A DNA stretch of 64,000 nt from Mucilaginibacter lacusdianchii (lineage in GTDB: Bacteria > Bacteroidota > Bacteroidia > Sphingobacteriales > Sphingobacteriaceae), in the NCBI RefSeq assembly GCF_009770985.1, contig NZ_WSRW01000002.1:682001-746000 (forward strand). The letters run 5' to 3'. A program made the translations under genes and the position numbers. This document shows, one piece after another, positions 56,401-64,000 of the stretch. The notes under the pieces were generated by a model. The model was not told where the DNA came from. It searched no databases and saw only the letters and a list, made by a program, of their open reading frames with translations. The first letter of the stretch is position 1. Each line of letters starts with the position of its first letter.

Positions 56401-56836
56401 CTCCCGATTCGTCCCGAATAGGTGCAAACGAAAAGGTCATGAAAGATTCTTCCAGGTAACCATATCTGTCCAGAAACATGCGCTGGTCTTTTATATAAGT
56501 ACCCTCGCCCTGCTGCCCGCGTGTAAAAGCATCGCCTACAACAGGCAAAGCGGTTTCCCAGCAGATTCTGAAATTTTGGCCCATCGATTCAGGGTGTTTA
56601 GCACCGCAGATAGGACGATAACTATCGTTATAAATTTGAATGGTTTCAGGTCCCCAGGCAATAAGAATTGGAAATGTAGAGGAAAGGCAAAGACTAACAG
56701 TAGTTCGTAAACTTTGCGGCCAGGTTTCTATGGGTCCAAGTGCTGTTTTAGACCAGTCCATAGAGCGAATGAGCTTACCCATTTCTCCGCCACCCAGCAA
56801 AAATTGTTCAGAACTTTCAGTTTGGCTAATATTCAT
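53468..56836 (-). CDS. Soluble hybrid histidine kinase with two kinase cores and one receiver
   Basis: The 1122-residue protein has no TM segment. Domains in order: PAS-like (about 40-155), GAF (about 165-325), HisKA plus HATPase (His358 in 'NNVSHEFRTPLT', G1 'DTGVGIP', G2 'GTGIGLSLV'), receiver (about 634-750, phospho-acceptor Asp684 in 'VVSDIMMPVMDG', Lys in 'LVKPFSG'), PAS (about 768-880), and a second HisKA plus HATPase (His911 in 'IASHELKTPLT', G1 'DYGIGIP', G2 'GLGLGLYIS'). No output DNA-binding domain is present, so signal passes to another protein or regulates the second kinase internally. It is a stand-alone gene. The GAF and PAS domains suggest cytoplasmic sensing, for example redox, light or gas. 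Confidence 0.93.
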   Translation of the reverse strand: MNISQTESSEQFLLGGGEMGKLIRSMDWSKTALGPIETWPQSLRTTVSLCLSSTFPILIAWGPETIQIYNDSYRPICGAKHPESMGQNFRICWETALPVVGDAFTRGQQGEGTYIKDQRMFLDRYGYLEESFMTFSFAPIRDESGEVGGIFHPITESTEKMLSARRTQSLRDLGAAIGKAKSVHEIAGITIQKYSEYVLDLPFILLYQFNADEQTATLIGNAGLDANSIMAPTMVDTSDQETVWPFYKVLETAQNVVVDDLVARFGEFNCEPYPETPINAVLIPVRISGQDSVFGFLVAGVSARRALDDAYLNFYELLGGTFNTAVTNVYAYEQEQKRAEALAAIDRSKTAFFNNVSHEFRTPLTLMLGPLEELLSQPDLQNPGVKENIDATYRNTLRLLKLVNNLLDYSRVEAGRVQALYQPVDLASLTADLASSFRSIIEKAEMELVVNCPPMDASVYVDGQMWEKIVLNLLSNAFKYTLQGSIKVELKQQQNFAVLQVIDTGVGIPAKELPHMFERFHRIENTAGRTHEGTGIGLSLVHELVNLHHGEITVESVEGVGSTFTVKIPLGKSHLPAAQISGADKLVNSSTLKGAFIKEASSLLDTNDEMAGTTEATGYTSHYSEQSVIAEDKDTRILVVDDNADMRAYITRLLSPYFTIQTAVNGLDALEKITTEMPDLVVSDIMMPVMDGKQLLQHIRDNAITARLPVVFLSARAGEEARIDGLEAGADDYLVKPFSGKELLTKIVAQIKINKARNQAEQMLRALFLKAPVAISVYRGTQHVIEVANDMMLSYWGRSAEETLGKPLFEAIPELEGQGFDQIMERVYTYNERFVLDETPVNLIRYGTPETIYIKLTVEPLHDQQGNVNGMMAVAHDVHELVLSRQQAQDTTAEVQALMRKKDEFMSIASHELKTPLTSMKGYLQLLERMVSANTDNRLTGFVGKANRQADKLTELVNELLDVTKIQAGKLELTKTDFPIKDLLEDYIEHRHFTDTQHAILIEGDLDTIITGDQSRLEQVVNNLISNAIKYSPDGDSVVVKVTTNDHQIKISVTDYGIGIPPNKIQYLFDRFYRVEETVHNISGLGLGLYISSVIIERHNGQIGVESAVGKGSTFWFTLPLL

Positions 56837-56950
56837 TAAAATCAGAGCAGAAATACTGTAATATTAGAAATTTTATATCAATGGGAAAAATATTCACCGA
56901 AATAATATCGAATTCGGCTATTCCCATCAAGAATATCTGACCGATAAACA

Positions 56951-58597
56951 TCAATAGGCTAACACTTTAGGTGCATCAACCGCTTTGATTGCCATAATGC
57001 GGGCATCAAATTCATCACCATGCACTAAGGCTTTGGCCTTCATGCGCATTTTATATACATAAATAGTTTTTTCAGAATACTCCAGTATGTTGGCAACAGC
57101 CTCTACATCGGTTATTCCTAAACGCATCAGGGCAAAAATGCGCAAATCAGTAGTTAACACTTCATGCTCTTTAGGCCAAATCTGGTCTTTCTCGGCAAAA
57201 AGAGCATTAAACGAGGTAACAAAGTTGGGGAATATTTTCAGGAACACATGGTCGAATGTATAAAACAGTGTTTCGCGTTCCTTTTTAATATTAATGTTAT
57301 TGATGGTTACCTGAATATCGTCATATTTTTTGATAGACAATTTAGTATCAATAGAGTGCTTTAATTTTTCAAGCTTGGATATATAACCTGATATAACGTT
57401 AAAAAAATAACCGATATAATCTTCCTTAATACGGGCATCCTCCTGCAGTTTGCCGTTGGTAGCTTCCAGTTCAACGTTCTTATCCTCAATAATCTTCTCC
57501 TTTGCCTGTACCATTTTAAGCTGCTTAAACAGTAAGATCGATATAATGATTACACCACCAGCCAGTACAGTAATTAACACAAAGTAGGTAAGGAAACGGG
57601 TACGCTCTTTTTCGGAATACTCCAGCTGCTGGGCAGCTACTATGGGTAGTACAGTGCTGATTTGGAACTGCCGCTGACGGGCACCGTAAAACTCAGCATC
57701 GGCCATGGCCTGCTGCAAAAAGTTGTAAGCGTTTTTGGCATCTCCATTTTTATAAAGTATTTCCGACAGCCAAAGTAAGGCAACAGTTTCTTTGGTAGAT
57801 GATTGAATGTCGCTTATAGCCGCTAAAATGAGCAAATCGATGCCTTTTTGCTGATTGGTACCCATATATAGGTTACTCAGTGTAGAAGTAACTATAGCAT
57901 ACTCATGGCCACTGAGCTTGCGCTTTAACAACTCTTTAAAAGTAGCTTCGGCAGTTGCAAATTGCCTATTTTTAAATGCCTTGTAACCCGACAGATAAAG
58001 CCTATCATAAGAGTTTGGTTTGCTAATAGCAATGGCCGAATCAATATACTGATTGGCTAATTCATTATAACCCGGCGAATAATGGCTATCATTGTTATAG
58101 TTAGCCACATCGTAATTTGCACGGGTAAGAATGGAGTAATAGGTAACTTTTACGCTATCTGGCAGGTAACGCGAATCGATTCCCTTAAGATTATCAAATG
58201 CTTCTTTAAACAAACCGGATGATAAAAGTATAAAGGCTGTTTTTATTTTGGCCTGATACGCTTTACTCTTGTCATCCAAGCGTTGGCTAAGGGCCTGCAT
58301 TTTATCTGTATACACAAAAGCCGAGTCGTATTGGTATGATTTGTATTCGTCATAAATACGGTTACACCAGTAAAACTGCTGCTCAGCATTTGTTGCCGGT
58401 GTATGATGAAGTTTGCTTTTCAGCTGCGCAATTACCTTTTCCTTTTCCTGATCATAAGTTTGCTTTTTGGCGATTTCAGATTTCAGGCGATCAATTAAAT
58501 TGTCAGTAGTCGAAGATGCAAAGGTCGCTGATCCACATAACAACATTAAAAACACACCAGTAACAAATCTTAAATAATGGCAGTAAAGCATACGCAA
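56951..58597 (-). CDS. DUF6377-type membrane regulator with TPR-like and LuxR-like HTH regions
   Basis: The 548-residue protein has a signal or TM start, then a helical TPR-like periplasmic region (about 30-330), one TM helix (about 335-358), a coiled coil (about 365-395) and a C-terminal domain ending in a LuxR-like helix-turn-helix ('LGITDVEAVANILEYSEKTI', about 493-512). This layout is that of DUF6377 proteins found beside starch-type polysaccharide loci in Sphingobacteriaceae, where they resemble SusR in position. It lies downstream of GH31 on the same strand after a terminator-like hairpin. It probably senses an oligosaccharide in the periplasm and controls the adjacent locus; this is inference. 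Confidence 0.85.
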   Translation of the reverse strand: MRMLYCHYLRFVTGVFLMLLCGSATFASSTTDNLIDRLKSEIAKKQTYDQEKEKVIAQLKSKLHHTPATNAEQQFYWCNRIYDEYKSYQYDSAFVYTDKMQALSQRLDDKSKAYQAKIKTAFILLSSGLFKEAFDNLKGIDSRYLPDSVKVTYYSILTRANYDVANYNNDSHYSPGYNELANQYIDSAIAISKPNSYDRLYLSGYKAFKNRQFATAEATFKELLKRKLSGHEYAIVTSTLSNLYMGTNQQKGIDLLILAAISDIQSSTKETVALLWLSEILYKNGDAKNAYNFLQQAMADAEFYGARQRQFQISTVLPIVAAQQLEYSEKERTRFLTYFVLITVLAGGVIIISILLFKQLKMVQAKEKIIEDKNVELEATNGKLQEDARIKEDYIGYFFNVISGYISKLEKLKHSIDTKLSIKKYDDIQVTINNINIKKERETLFYTFDHVFLKIFPNFVTSFNALFAEKDQIWPKEHEVLTTDLRIFALMRLGITDVEAVANILEYSEKTIYVYKMRMKAKALVHGDEFDARIMAIKAVDAPKVLAY

Positions 58598-58629
58598 AAG
58601 TAATGGCTAATAATGAATTATAATAAAAG

Positions 58630-58671
58630 AAAAACCCCTAGCTCTGCATTATACAGATGCTAAGGGTTTTT
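58630..58671 (-). terminator. Terminator after GH31 gene
   Basis: AAAAACCCCTAGC and GCTAAGGGTTTTT pair with one mismatch around a loop that itself can form CTG/CAG. Read on the minus strand the stem ends in GGGGTTTTTCTTTT, a good intrinsic terminator for the GH31 transcript, which separates it from the DUF6377 gene. Confidence 0.75.
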
Positions 58672-58697
58672 ATTACATAGTAATAACTTTGAACAGC

Positions 58698-61166
58698 TTA
58701 ATACCCTAAGGTAATCTGACTGTTGCTGTTACCAAACGTTAAACTTTTTACATTATGCCCTTCGGCTACATTCGCTACGCCCTGCGGGTCGAATGTAGAA
58801 ATGGGCGTTAAGAATGATACAAATTCGGTTTTTGTATTAGCCGACTTGTTATTGAGCATTACTTTGTCATTATCGGCAAAGCCATGCAACTGAACCTTGA
58901 TGTTCTTAAATTTAGAATTTAAACTACCTTCTGGTTTACCGAACACAATTTGACGTTTGGCTGCATTGTAGGTAATGGTTCTTTTATAATAAGTACCATT
59001 TTCATAATTATAACTTTCGCCATCATCTTCATAATACACAAAGCTGTTGTTGCGGCTGCCTTTGTAAATATGTACGGTTAAAGTATCTGTTGGCTTTTCG
59101 GCTGTGCTTTGAATTAAGGACTGCATGGGAATGATGCTGCTTTCTTTCACAAACACCGGTAGTTGTTGCGTGCTTATACGACTAATTTTTTCCTGCTTAC
59201 CGGCGATCATTTCATCGTTATACAAATTGTACCAATTACCCTCCGGAAAATAAACGGTTCCGTAAGTATCTGCGCCGGCAAATGGTGCAATCATAAAAGC
59301 ATTGCCAAACTCGTACTGATTTTGGTAAGCAACACTGTACACCTTCGGATCGAATGTATAATTGATAGCCAGTGAACGTACAATAGGATGCCCATTTTGC
59401 GTAGCTTCATAGAATGAAGAATACAGGTAAGGCAACAAGCGGTAACGCAGGTTGATGTAATTACGTGCAATCTCAAGCGCTTCTTCACCAAATGCCCAAG
59501 GCTCGGCCGATTTGGTGTTCACCTGGGTGTGGTTACGAAAATATGGAGTAAAGGCACCAACCTGCATCCAACGGGTATACAGTGCAACGCTCGGGTTACC
59601 GGTAAAACCACCAATATCCATAGCAGAAAATGCCACGCCGCTTACACCTAAGCTGCTTAACAAACGCACGCCCATTAGCATATGGTCATCTTCGGCACGG
59701 TTATCACCAGTCCAGATGGCAGTGTAACGCTGTAAACCTGCGTAACCCGAACGGGTAAGAATAAACGGACGTTTGTTATCTAGCGCCTTACGGTAACCTT
59801 CAAAACTGGCGCGCGCCATTTCTAAACCATACACGTTGTGGGCCTGTAAGTGCGATACCTTTTGACCTTCGTAATCAAAAATTACGTTATCCGGCATCTT
59901 TTGTCCCCAGGTAGATATCTCATTCATATCGTTCCATATACCACTTACACCTACATCAGCATATTTTTTAATTTGACCATGCCACCAGGTGCGGCCTTTC
60001 TCGCCGGTAAAATCCGGAAAATGGCACCAGCCAGGCCATACCTGACCGGTATAATTAGTACTGTCGCTATACTTAATAAAGATGTTGTTTTTTAAACCAT
60101 CTTCGTAAACCGGGTAACCAGCTTCAGTTTTAACGCCCGGGTCAACTATCAGTGTTAGCTTTAAACCCATATCCTTTAACTTGGCAGTTAGCTTGGCCGG
60201 ATCTGGGAAACGATTTTTATCCCAAGTAAACACTTTATATTTATCCATGTAATGGATATCCAAAGTAATACCATCTGCCGGAATTTTCTTTTCGCGCAGG
60301 GTTTGGGCAATGCGGTAAACTTCGGTATCGGGATAGTAGCTATAACGGTTTTGCTGGTAACCTAGACTCCACATAGGCGGCATTTTCATGCGGCCGGTTA
60401 AAGCTGTGTACGAAGTGATAATATCAGCCAAATGCTTGTGGTAAATGAAATAATATTTCATCTCGCCGCCTCGGGCGCCAAACGATGAGAAACGGTTATT
60501 GCTGGCACCAAAGTTAAAATCGCTTTGGTAGGTGTTATCCATAAATATCCCGTAGTTAAGGTTATGGTGAATACCTATGTAAAACGGAATGGTTGAGTAA
60601 ATAGGATCCTGATCGGTACGGTAACCAAAGGTATCTGAATTCCAGTTGGTATAGCCACTTCCTTTACGATCCAGGTTACCTGTTTTTTCGCCCAGCCCGA
60701 TGAAATGCTCATCGTCTTGCATGTGCTTATAGGTGGTAACCGACTCGTTTACCCATGAAGTACTCAGGCCTTTTTCATCCTGACTGATTACCCTACCATC
60801 CGGCGTATAAAAGGTAGTAGTAAAAGGTTTTTTGGTAATTACCAGTTTTAATGAATCGGTAGTAATACTTACCTGATTATCATCCTGATTAATGGTAGCT
60901 TTTGTTTGCTGCGGCTTGGCAAATACGGCAAATGAAAAATCGGGAGCTAAAGGCTGTTTATCTAAACGGACACGAATAACCGACGGGCTGTAAACCGCAA
61001 CCTCGGCATAGGCATTTTGTGTAGTAATATTTACCTGTTGTTCGCTGATTTTAACATCATTTACATTGCCTACACTTTTAACCGGACTATGCTGGGCATA
61101 AGCGGTACTGATACACGCCACCCCTGCAAATAAACTACTCAGCAACCTGATGGTGTTTTTCATCAT
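58698..61166 (-). CDS. Secreted GH31 alpha-glucosidase
   Basis: The 822-residue protein has a signal peptide ('LLSSLFAGVACISTAYAQ'). Domains are an N-terminal beta-sandwich, TIM barrel and C-terminal beta domains. The nucleophile is Asp413 in 'GIWNDMNEIST' and the acid/base Asp488 in 'WTGDNRAEDDHM'; 'IPADGITLDIHYMDKYKVFT' is the family substrate-side motif. It should cleave terminal alpha-glucosides from maltodextrins or related glucans in the periplasm. It is the downstream end of the unit susC-susD-susE-GH31, separated from susE by a short hairpin, and matches the SusA/SusB role in a starch-type locus. Confidence 0.95.
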   Translation of the reverse strand: MMKNTIRLLSSLFAGVACISTAYAQHSPVKSVGNVNDVKISEQQVNITTQNAYAEVAVYSPSVIRVRLDKQPLAPDFSFAVFAKPQQTKATINQDDNQVSITTDSLKLVITKKPFTTTFYTPDGRVISQDEKGLSTSWVNESVTTYKHMQDDEHFIGLGEKTGNLDRKGSGYTNWNSDTFGYRTDQDPIYSTIPFYIGIHHNLNYGIFMDNTYQSDFNFGASNNRFSSFGARGGEMKYYFIYHKHLADIITSYTALTGRMKMPPMWSLGYQQNRYSYYPDTEVYRIAQTLREKKIPADGITLDIHYMDKYKVFTWDKNRFPDPAKLTAKLKDMGLKLTLIVDPGVKTEAGYPVYEDGLKNNIFIKYSDSTNYTGQVWPGWCHFPDFTGEKGRTWWHGQIKKYADVGVSGIWNDMNEISTWGQKMPDNVIFDYEGQKVSHLQAHNVYGLEMARASFEGYRKALDNKRPFILTRSGYAGLQRYTAIWTGDNRAEDDHMLMGVRLLSSLGVSGVAFSAMDIGGFTGNPSVALYTRWMQVGAFTPYFRNHTQVNTKSAEPWAFGEEALEIARNYINLRYRLLPYLYSSFYEATQNGHPIVRSLAINYTFDPKVYSVAYQNQYEFGNAFMIAPFAGADTYGTVYFPEGNWYNLYNDEMIAGKQEKISRISTQQLPVFVKESSIIPMQSLIQSTAEKPTDTLTVHIYKGSRNNSFVYYEDDGESYNYENGTYYKRTITYNAAKRQIVFGKPEGSLNSKFKNIKVQLHGFADNDKVMLNNKSANTKTEFVSFLTPISTFDPQGVANVAEGHNVKSLTFGNSNSQITLGY

Positions 61167-61183
61167 AGTTATTATAAAGAAGT

Positions 61184-61204
61184 AAGCCGGCTTTTGGCCG
61201 GCTT
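61184..61204 (-). promoter_or_regulatory. Intercistronic hairpin between susE-like and GH31 genes
   Basis: AAGCCGGC and GCCGGCTT pair perfectly with a 5-nt loop, in the 53-bp gap. It is GC-rich and short, like a partial terminator or stability element that tunes GH31 expression. Confidence 0.55.
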
Positions 61205-61219
61205 TATTGTTATTAGATA

Positions 61220-62251
61220 TTATATTTTGTTGAGTTCGTAGTAGTAGTTACCACTAACACTGAGGTTAAGTATTACCTGATATTGACCGGCTGCTGGAAC
61301 AGTTATAGCTGCACCATCGGTCATCAAAAATGTAGTTACCGGTGTTTTATCTCCTAAAACGATTGTATTTGCACCGTTAGCTCTGAATTTAAAAGTACCT
61401 GTTGCAAGAGTGATGTTACCTTTCCAAGTTTGGGTTGCAGCATCAAAGGTTAAGTTTTGATCAGCATTGTTAGTAGCTGTACCATTTAAGCTCCAGGTAT
61501 TTACTTTTGTTGCAGAAAATGCTTTAGTATCTGTATTGGCTTTCAATAAATAATAACCGTCTGTTGGCACAGAGATATTGTCACCATCGGTAGCCAGCAA
61601 ACCTGCTTTTAAGCCATAATTAGTATGATCCCAATCTGGATTACTGGTAATTTTAAACAACAGGTTACCTGCGGTAAAATTCACATAGCCTTCATAGTTT
61701 TTATCATCTTTAACAGAAGCTAAAGTTTGTGCGGTAGCAGGTGTCCAGCCTTGATATGCACCAGGCGCATATATCGATGGATAAGTAACAAAGGCACGAT
61801 ATGGTGCAAAATTTAATGTTACCACATTTGAATATGATGCTGCATACGATGGACTTATAGTGGCCTTCAGCCTTACTTCAAGCTGCGCAGCTTTATCTGG
61901 CGCAAAACCTGCTTGTATAGCAACGGCATTAATGTCACCCACCGTATAAACTTTGGAAGATCCACCGGCTACCGCCACACTTACCGGAGCAGCAAAGTTA
62001 TTTCCTTTACGGTCAAATTCCAGAGCGTATGATGTTACTGCATTATAGCCAAAGTTAGATGTGTTCCAATTTAACGTAGTAATGTTGTTGGCTGCTGTAG
62101 CACTGGTTACGGCAAAAGTAGTTGTTGTTGCACTTAATGCAGTGGTACTGCCTGTACCAGCTACTACACGTGTTTCATCCTTTTTACAAGACGAAAAAGC
62201 TAACATAACCATGCCGGTTAAGGCAATGATGTAAGTATTTATTTTTTTCAT
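61220..62251 (-). CDS. SusE/SusF-like outer-membrane glucan-binding lipoprotein
   Basis: The 343-residue lipoprotein has a lipobox cysteine in 'AFSSCKKDE'. The N-terminal Ig-like SusE domain (about 25-150) has the typical 'TTTFAVTSATAANNITTLNW' pattern, then two CBM-like units ('YAPGAYQGWTPATAQTLASV' and 'NTWSLNGTATNNADQNLTFD'). SusE proteins bind starch at the cell surface with SusD; aromatic-rich segments fit this. It lies between susD and GH31, with hairpins in both gaps. Confidence 0.92.
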   Translation of the reverse strand: MKKINTYIIALTGMVMLAFSSCKKDETRVVAGTGSTTALSATTTTFAVTSATAANNITTLNWNTSNFGYNAVTSYALEFDRKGNNFAAPVSVAVAGGSSKVYTVGDINAVAIQAGFAPDKAAQLEVRLKATISPSYAASYSNVVTLNFAPYRAFVTYPSIYAPGAYQGWTPATAQTLASVKDDKNYEGYVNFTAGNLLFKITSNPDWDHTNYGLKAGLLATDGDNISVPTDGYYLLKANTDTKAFSATKVNTWSLNGTATNNADQNLTFDAATQTWKGNITLATGTFKFRANGANTIVLGDKTPVTTFLMTDGAAITVPAAGQYQVILNLSVSGNYYYELNKI

Positions 62252-62270
62252 TTGTATAACAAGTTTATAG

Positions 62271-62319
62271 TGCCTGCTTGCCCGTTTAAGCCAATAATGA
62301 CTTAACTAACAAGCAGGCA
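62271..62319 (-). promoter_or_regulatory. Intercistronic hairpin between susD and susE-like genes
   Basis: TGCCTGCTTG (62271-62280) pairs with CAAGCAGGCA (62310-62319), and an inner TTAAG/CTTAA stem can form. It sits in the 75-bp gap inside the operon, so may set relative expression. Confidence 0.55.
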
Positions 62320-62326
62320 TTTCATT

Positions 62327-63919
62327 TTAATAACCTGGGTTTTGTTTTAAGTTAGCGTTGGCTGCCAAATCGGTTGATGGCAGCGGGTACAAATTGTGGT
62401 TAGCATCAGATGCACGTCCGTTTTGTGCGCCCCCTTTCCAAGGCCACAGGTAACTAGCGGTTACAAAACGATCATACCTAATCAAGTCTGTACGGCGCAA
62501 ACCTTCCCAGTATAACTCGCGAGCGCGCTCGTCTAAAATAAAATTAAGGTTAATGCTAGTGACTGCACCATTGGCGTTACCATAAGCACGGGCACGTAGT
62601 AAATTCACGTATCCTACAGCAGTAGCCATATCACCTGTAGTAGCACCACGCAATACAGCTTCGGCATACGTTAAATACATTTCACCCAAACGAAACAACG
62701 GCACATCTATATCTGCAAAAGTGAGGTTGGATGGTGCACCACCGTTAGCTTTTATATTACGGTATTTTGTAATAGCGTAGCCATCAGTAAATGTGCTGAT
62801 GTTATTAATTTCCAGATTCTGGCCGCTGGTATAAAACATAGCACGCTTATCGGCAGTGCCGGTTGCATCCGGGAACAAATTAACCAAACTCTTAGTAGTA
62901 CGCAAACCAGCCCAGCCACCATCAGCACCACGTGCACCGGCTGGCTCAGAGCCGCCAATTGATGCATGTAGCAAGAAGGTTGTACCACCGTAACCTTGGG
63001 TATGTACACCATCGTAATTGATGGTCAGCAGAAATTCGTTTTTGTTCAGGTTGTTATCTGCAGTCATCAGGTTTTTGTAATTGCTAACTAAGCCATAACC
63101 AGCATCAATAACCTTTTTAGCATAAGTAGCTGCATCATTATAACGCGGAGTACCGGTGTACACATTCGCATTAAGATATAGACGCGACAATAATGCATAA
63201 GCTGCTGCTTTATCGGCGCGACCGTATTCGTTCTGACGTGTATCAACCAAGCTATTATCCAGATCTTTCAGTTCCCTTTCAACATAGGTGAACAAATCTT
63301 TACGGCTGATTTGTTTAGGTGGGGTTGAACCAAGGGCATCAGCTTCAGTCATGAATGGCGGGTTGCCAAACAAATCCATCAATACCCAATATTGATAAGC
63401 TCTTAAAAAGCGGGCTTCAGCACGGTAGCTTTTAATATTGGCAGCATCAGCGCCCGAAAAACCGCGAGATGCAATATTATCATCAGAAGATTGACGAATA
63501 AAGTCATTACATAACGTAATCTGGTAGATTGAACGATAGTACAAACCTTTCAAAAACTGATTGCTTGATGACCAGCTCAGGTTATGAAAATCAGGCAAAC
63601 CGGCATCGCCCCAGGCAATCACAGCCTCGTCTGTAGGCAACTCTTGTGCCTGCCAAAATAAACGGTAAAAATCAGATGTACCCTCATCAATGCCTTGAAT
63701 ATCTTTGGTACCATCATCACCAGCCGGGCCTTTGTTACCGGTAAGTGCATAACTGCCGTATACTTTAGCTAAAGCTTGCTTGTAACCTGCGGCAGTACTG
63801 TAAACTGTTGATGCGGTTACGTCGTTGGTAGGCAACAGGTCCAAATCTTTTTTACAAGATACTGCGCTTACAGCCAGTAAGCCAGCCAACATATATATTT
63901 TAATTGAATTCTTTTTCAT
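62327..63919 (-). CDS. SusD/RagB-family starch-type nutrient-binding lipoprotein
   Basis: The 530-residue lipoprotein has a lipobox ('LLAVSAVSCKKDL'). The SusD core contains 'SYRAEARFLRAYQYWVLMDL' (about 165-185) and the C-terminal motif 'ILDERARELYWEGLRRTDLI', ending in 'NLKQNPGY'. It would bind alpha-glucan at the cell surface and cap the SusC pore. A SusC gene precedes it at the window edge and SusE/GH31 follow, so the unit resembles the starch utilisation system. The ligand is inferred from these neighbours. Confidence 0.96.
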   Translation of the reverse strand: MKKNSIKIYMLAGLLAVSAVSCKKDLDLLPTNDVTASTVYSTAAGYKQALAKVYGSYALTGNKGPAGDDGTKDIQGIDEGTSDFYRLFWQAQELPTDEAVIAWGDAGLPDFHNLSWSSSNQFLKGLYYRSIYQITLCNDFIRQSSDDNIASRGFSGADAANIKSYRAEARFLRAYQYWVLMDLFGNPPFMTEADALGSTPPKQISRKDLFTYVERELKDLDNSLVDTRQNEYGRADKAAAYALLSRLYLNANVYTGTPRYNDAATYAKKVIDAGYGLVSNYKNLMTADNNLNKNEFLLTINYDGVHTQGYGGTTFLLHASIGGSEPAGARGADGGWAGLRTTKSLVNLFPDATGTADKRAMFYTSGQNLEINNISTFTDGYAITKYRNIKANGGAPSNLTFADIDVPLFRLGEMYLTYAEAVLRGATTGDMATAVGYVNLLRARAYGNANGAVTSINLNFILDERARELYWEGLRRTDLIRYDRFVTASYLWPWKGGAQNGRASDANHNLYPLPSTDLAANANLKQNPGY

Positions 63920-63950
63920 TTTAATCTTGTATCAGATAAGCAATCAGATG

Positions 63951-64000
63951 TTAGAAATTAAGGTTTAAACCTAATACATAAGTGCGCGGACGTGGATAGA
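63951..64000 (-). CDS. SusC-type transporter, C-terminal end only (runs off window)
   Basis: Only the last 15 codons and stop are inside the window, reading 'YPRPRTYVLGLNLNF'. This closely matches the SusC C-terminus at 16951 ('YPKTRTYIFGLNASF'), including the terminal Phe of an outer-membrane barrel. It lies 32 bp before susD, the standard place for susC. Confidence 0.85.
   Translation of the reverse strand, partial: YPRPRTYVLGLNLNF

Overview
The window looks like a chromosomal segment of a free-living Bacteroidota, most likely family Sphingobacteriaceae (Mucilaginibacter/Pedobacter-like). The evidence is two SusC/SusD loci, many secreted glycoside hydrolases (GH2, GH31, GH92, two GH97, a GH130-like and a GH51-like protein), a DUF6377 regulator beside a glucan locus, lipoproteins with a lipobox followed by Lys/Asp/Glu, and few Shine-Dalgarno sequences. 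I see no rRNA, tRNA, CRISPR array, transposase or integrase. The genus is an inference; no marker gene is present.

Layout. 1-3.1 kb: a minus-strand cluster with a small unknown protein, a predicted outer-membrane beta-barrel, a GH108-type muramidase without a signal peptide, and a lipoprotein-like multi-TM protein with an internal duplication. 3.8-6.4 kb: a GTG-start sensor kinase, a 19-bp perfect hairpin, two tandem small paralogues and a probable gene remnant. 6.4-8.2 kb: an oxidoreductase/AraC pair. 8.4-20 kb: a secreted GH130-like protein, a PHP metallohydrolase, a beta-propeller/phosphoesterase lipoprotein, a PI-PLC-like enzyme, SusD and SusC; together these suggest a SusCD locus aimed at organophosphorus or phospholipid headgroups rather than plain glycans. 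20-25.6 kb: a second oxidoreductase/AraC pair, a Crp-like regulator, NTF2-like small proteins, and an MDR oxidoreductase divergent from an HxlR regulator with a clear palindromic operator.

26-31.4 kb: GH92 and GH2 enzymes converging on a strong terminator. 31.6-33 kb: an orphan gene resembling the pore-forming helical domain of Cry delta-endotoxins joined to a jacalin-like lectin domain; this is the most unusual gene in the window. 33.3-38.3 kb: exonuclease III, AraC regulators, a PEBP protein, a TetX-related flavin monooxygenase and an NTF2-like protein. 38.6-43.5 kb: two divergent SusB-like GH97 enzymes. 43.6-49.6 kb: an amino-acid permease, an acyltransferase, a GH51-like lipoprotein and a DUF1338 dioxygenase.

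49.6-53.4 kb: a tight five-gene cassette (DUF5519, SRPBCC membrane protein, TIGR01777 epimerase, DCC thiol-redox protein, GbsR/MarR regulator) with two related palindromes upstream of the regulator and of the DCC gene. 53.5-64 kb: a soluble hybrid kinase with two kinase cores, a DUF6377 regulator, and an alpha-glucan locus (GH31, SusE-like, SusD, and the C-terminal end of a SusC at the window edge). Starts were adjusted where an internal Met is better supported. All functional calls come from motif recognition by eye, without database searches.
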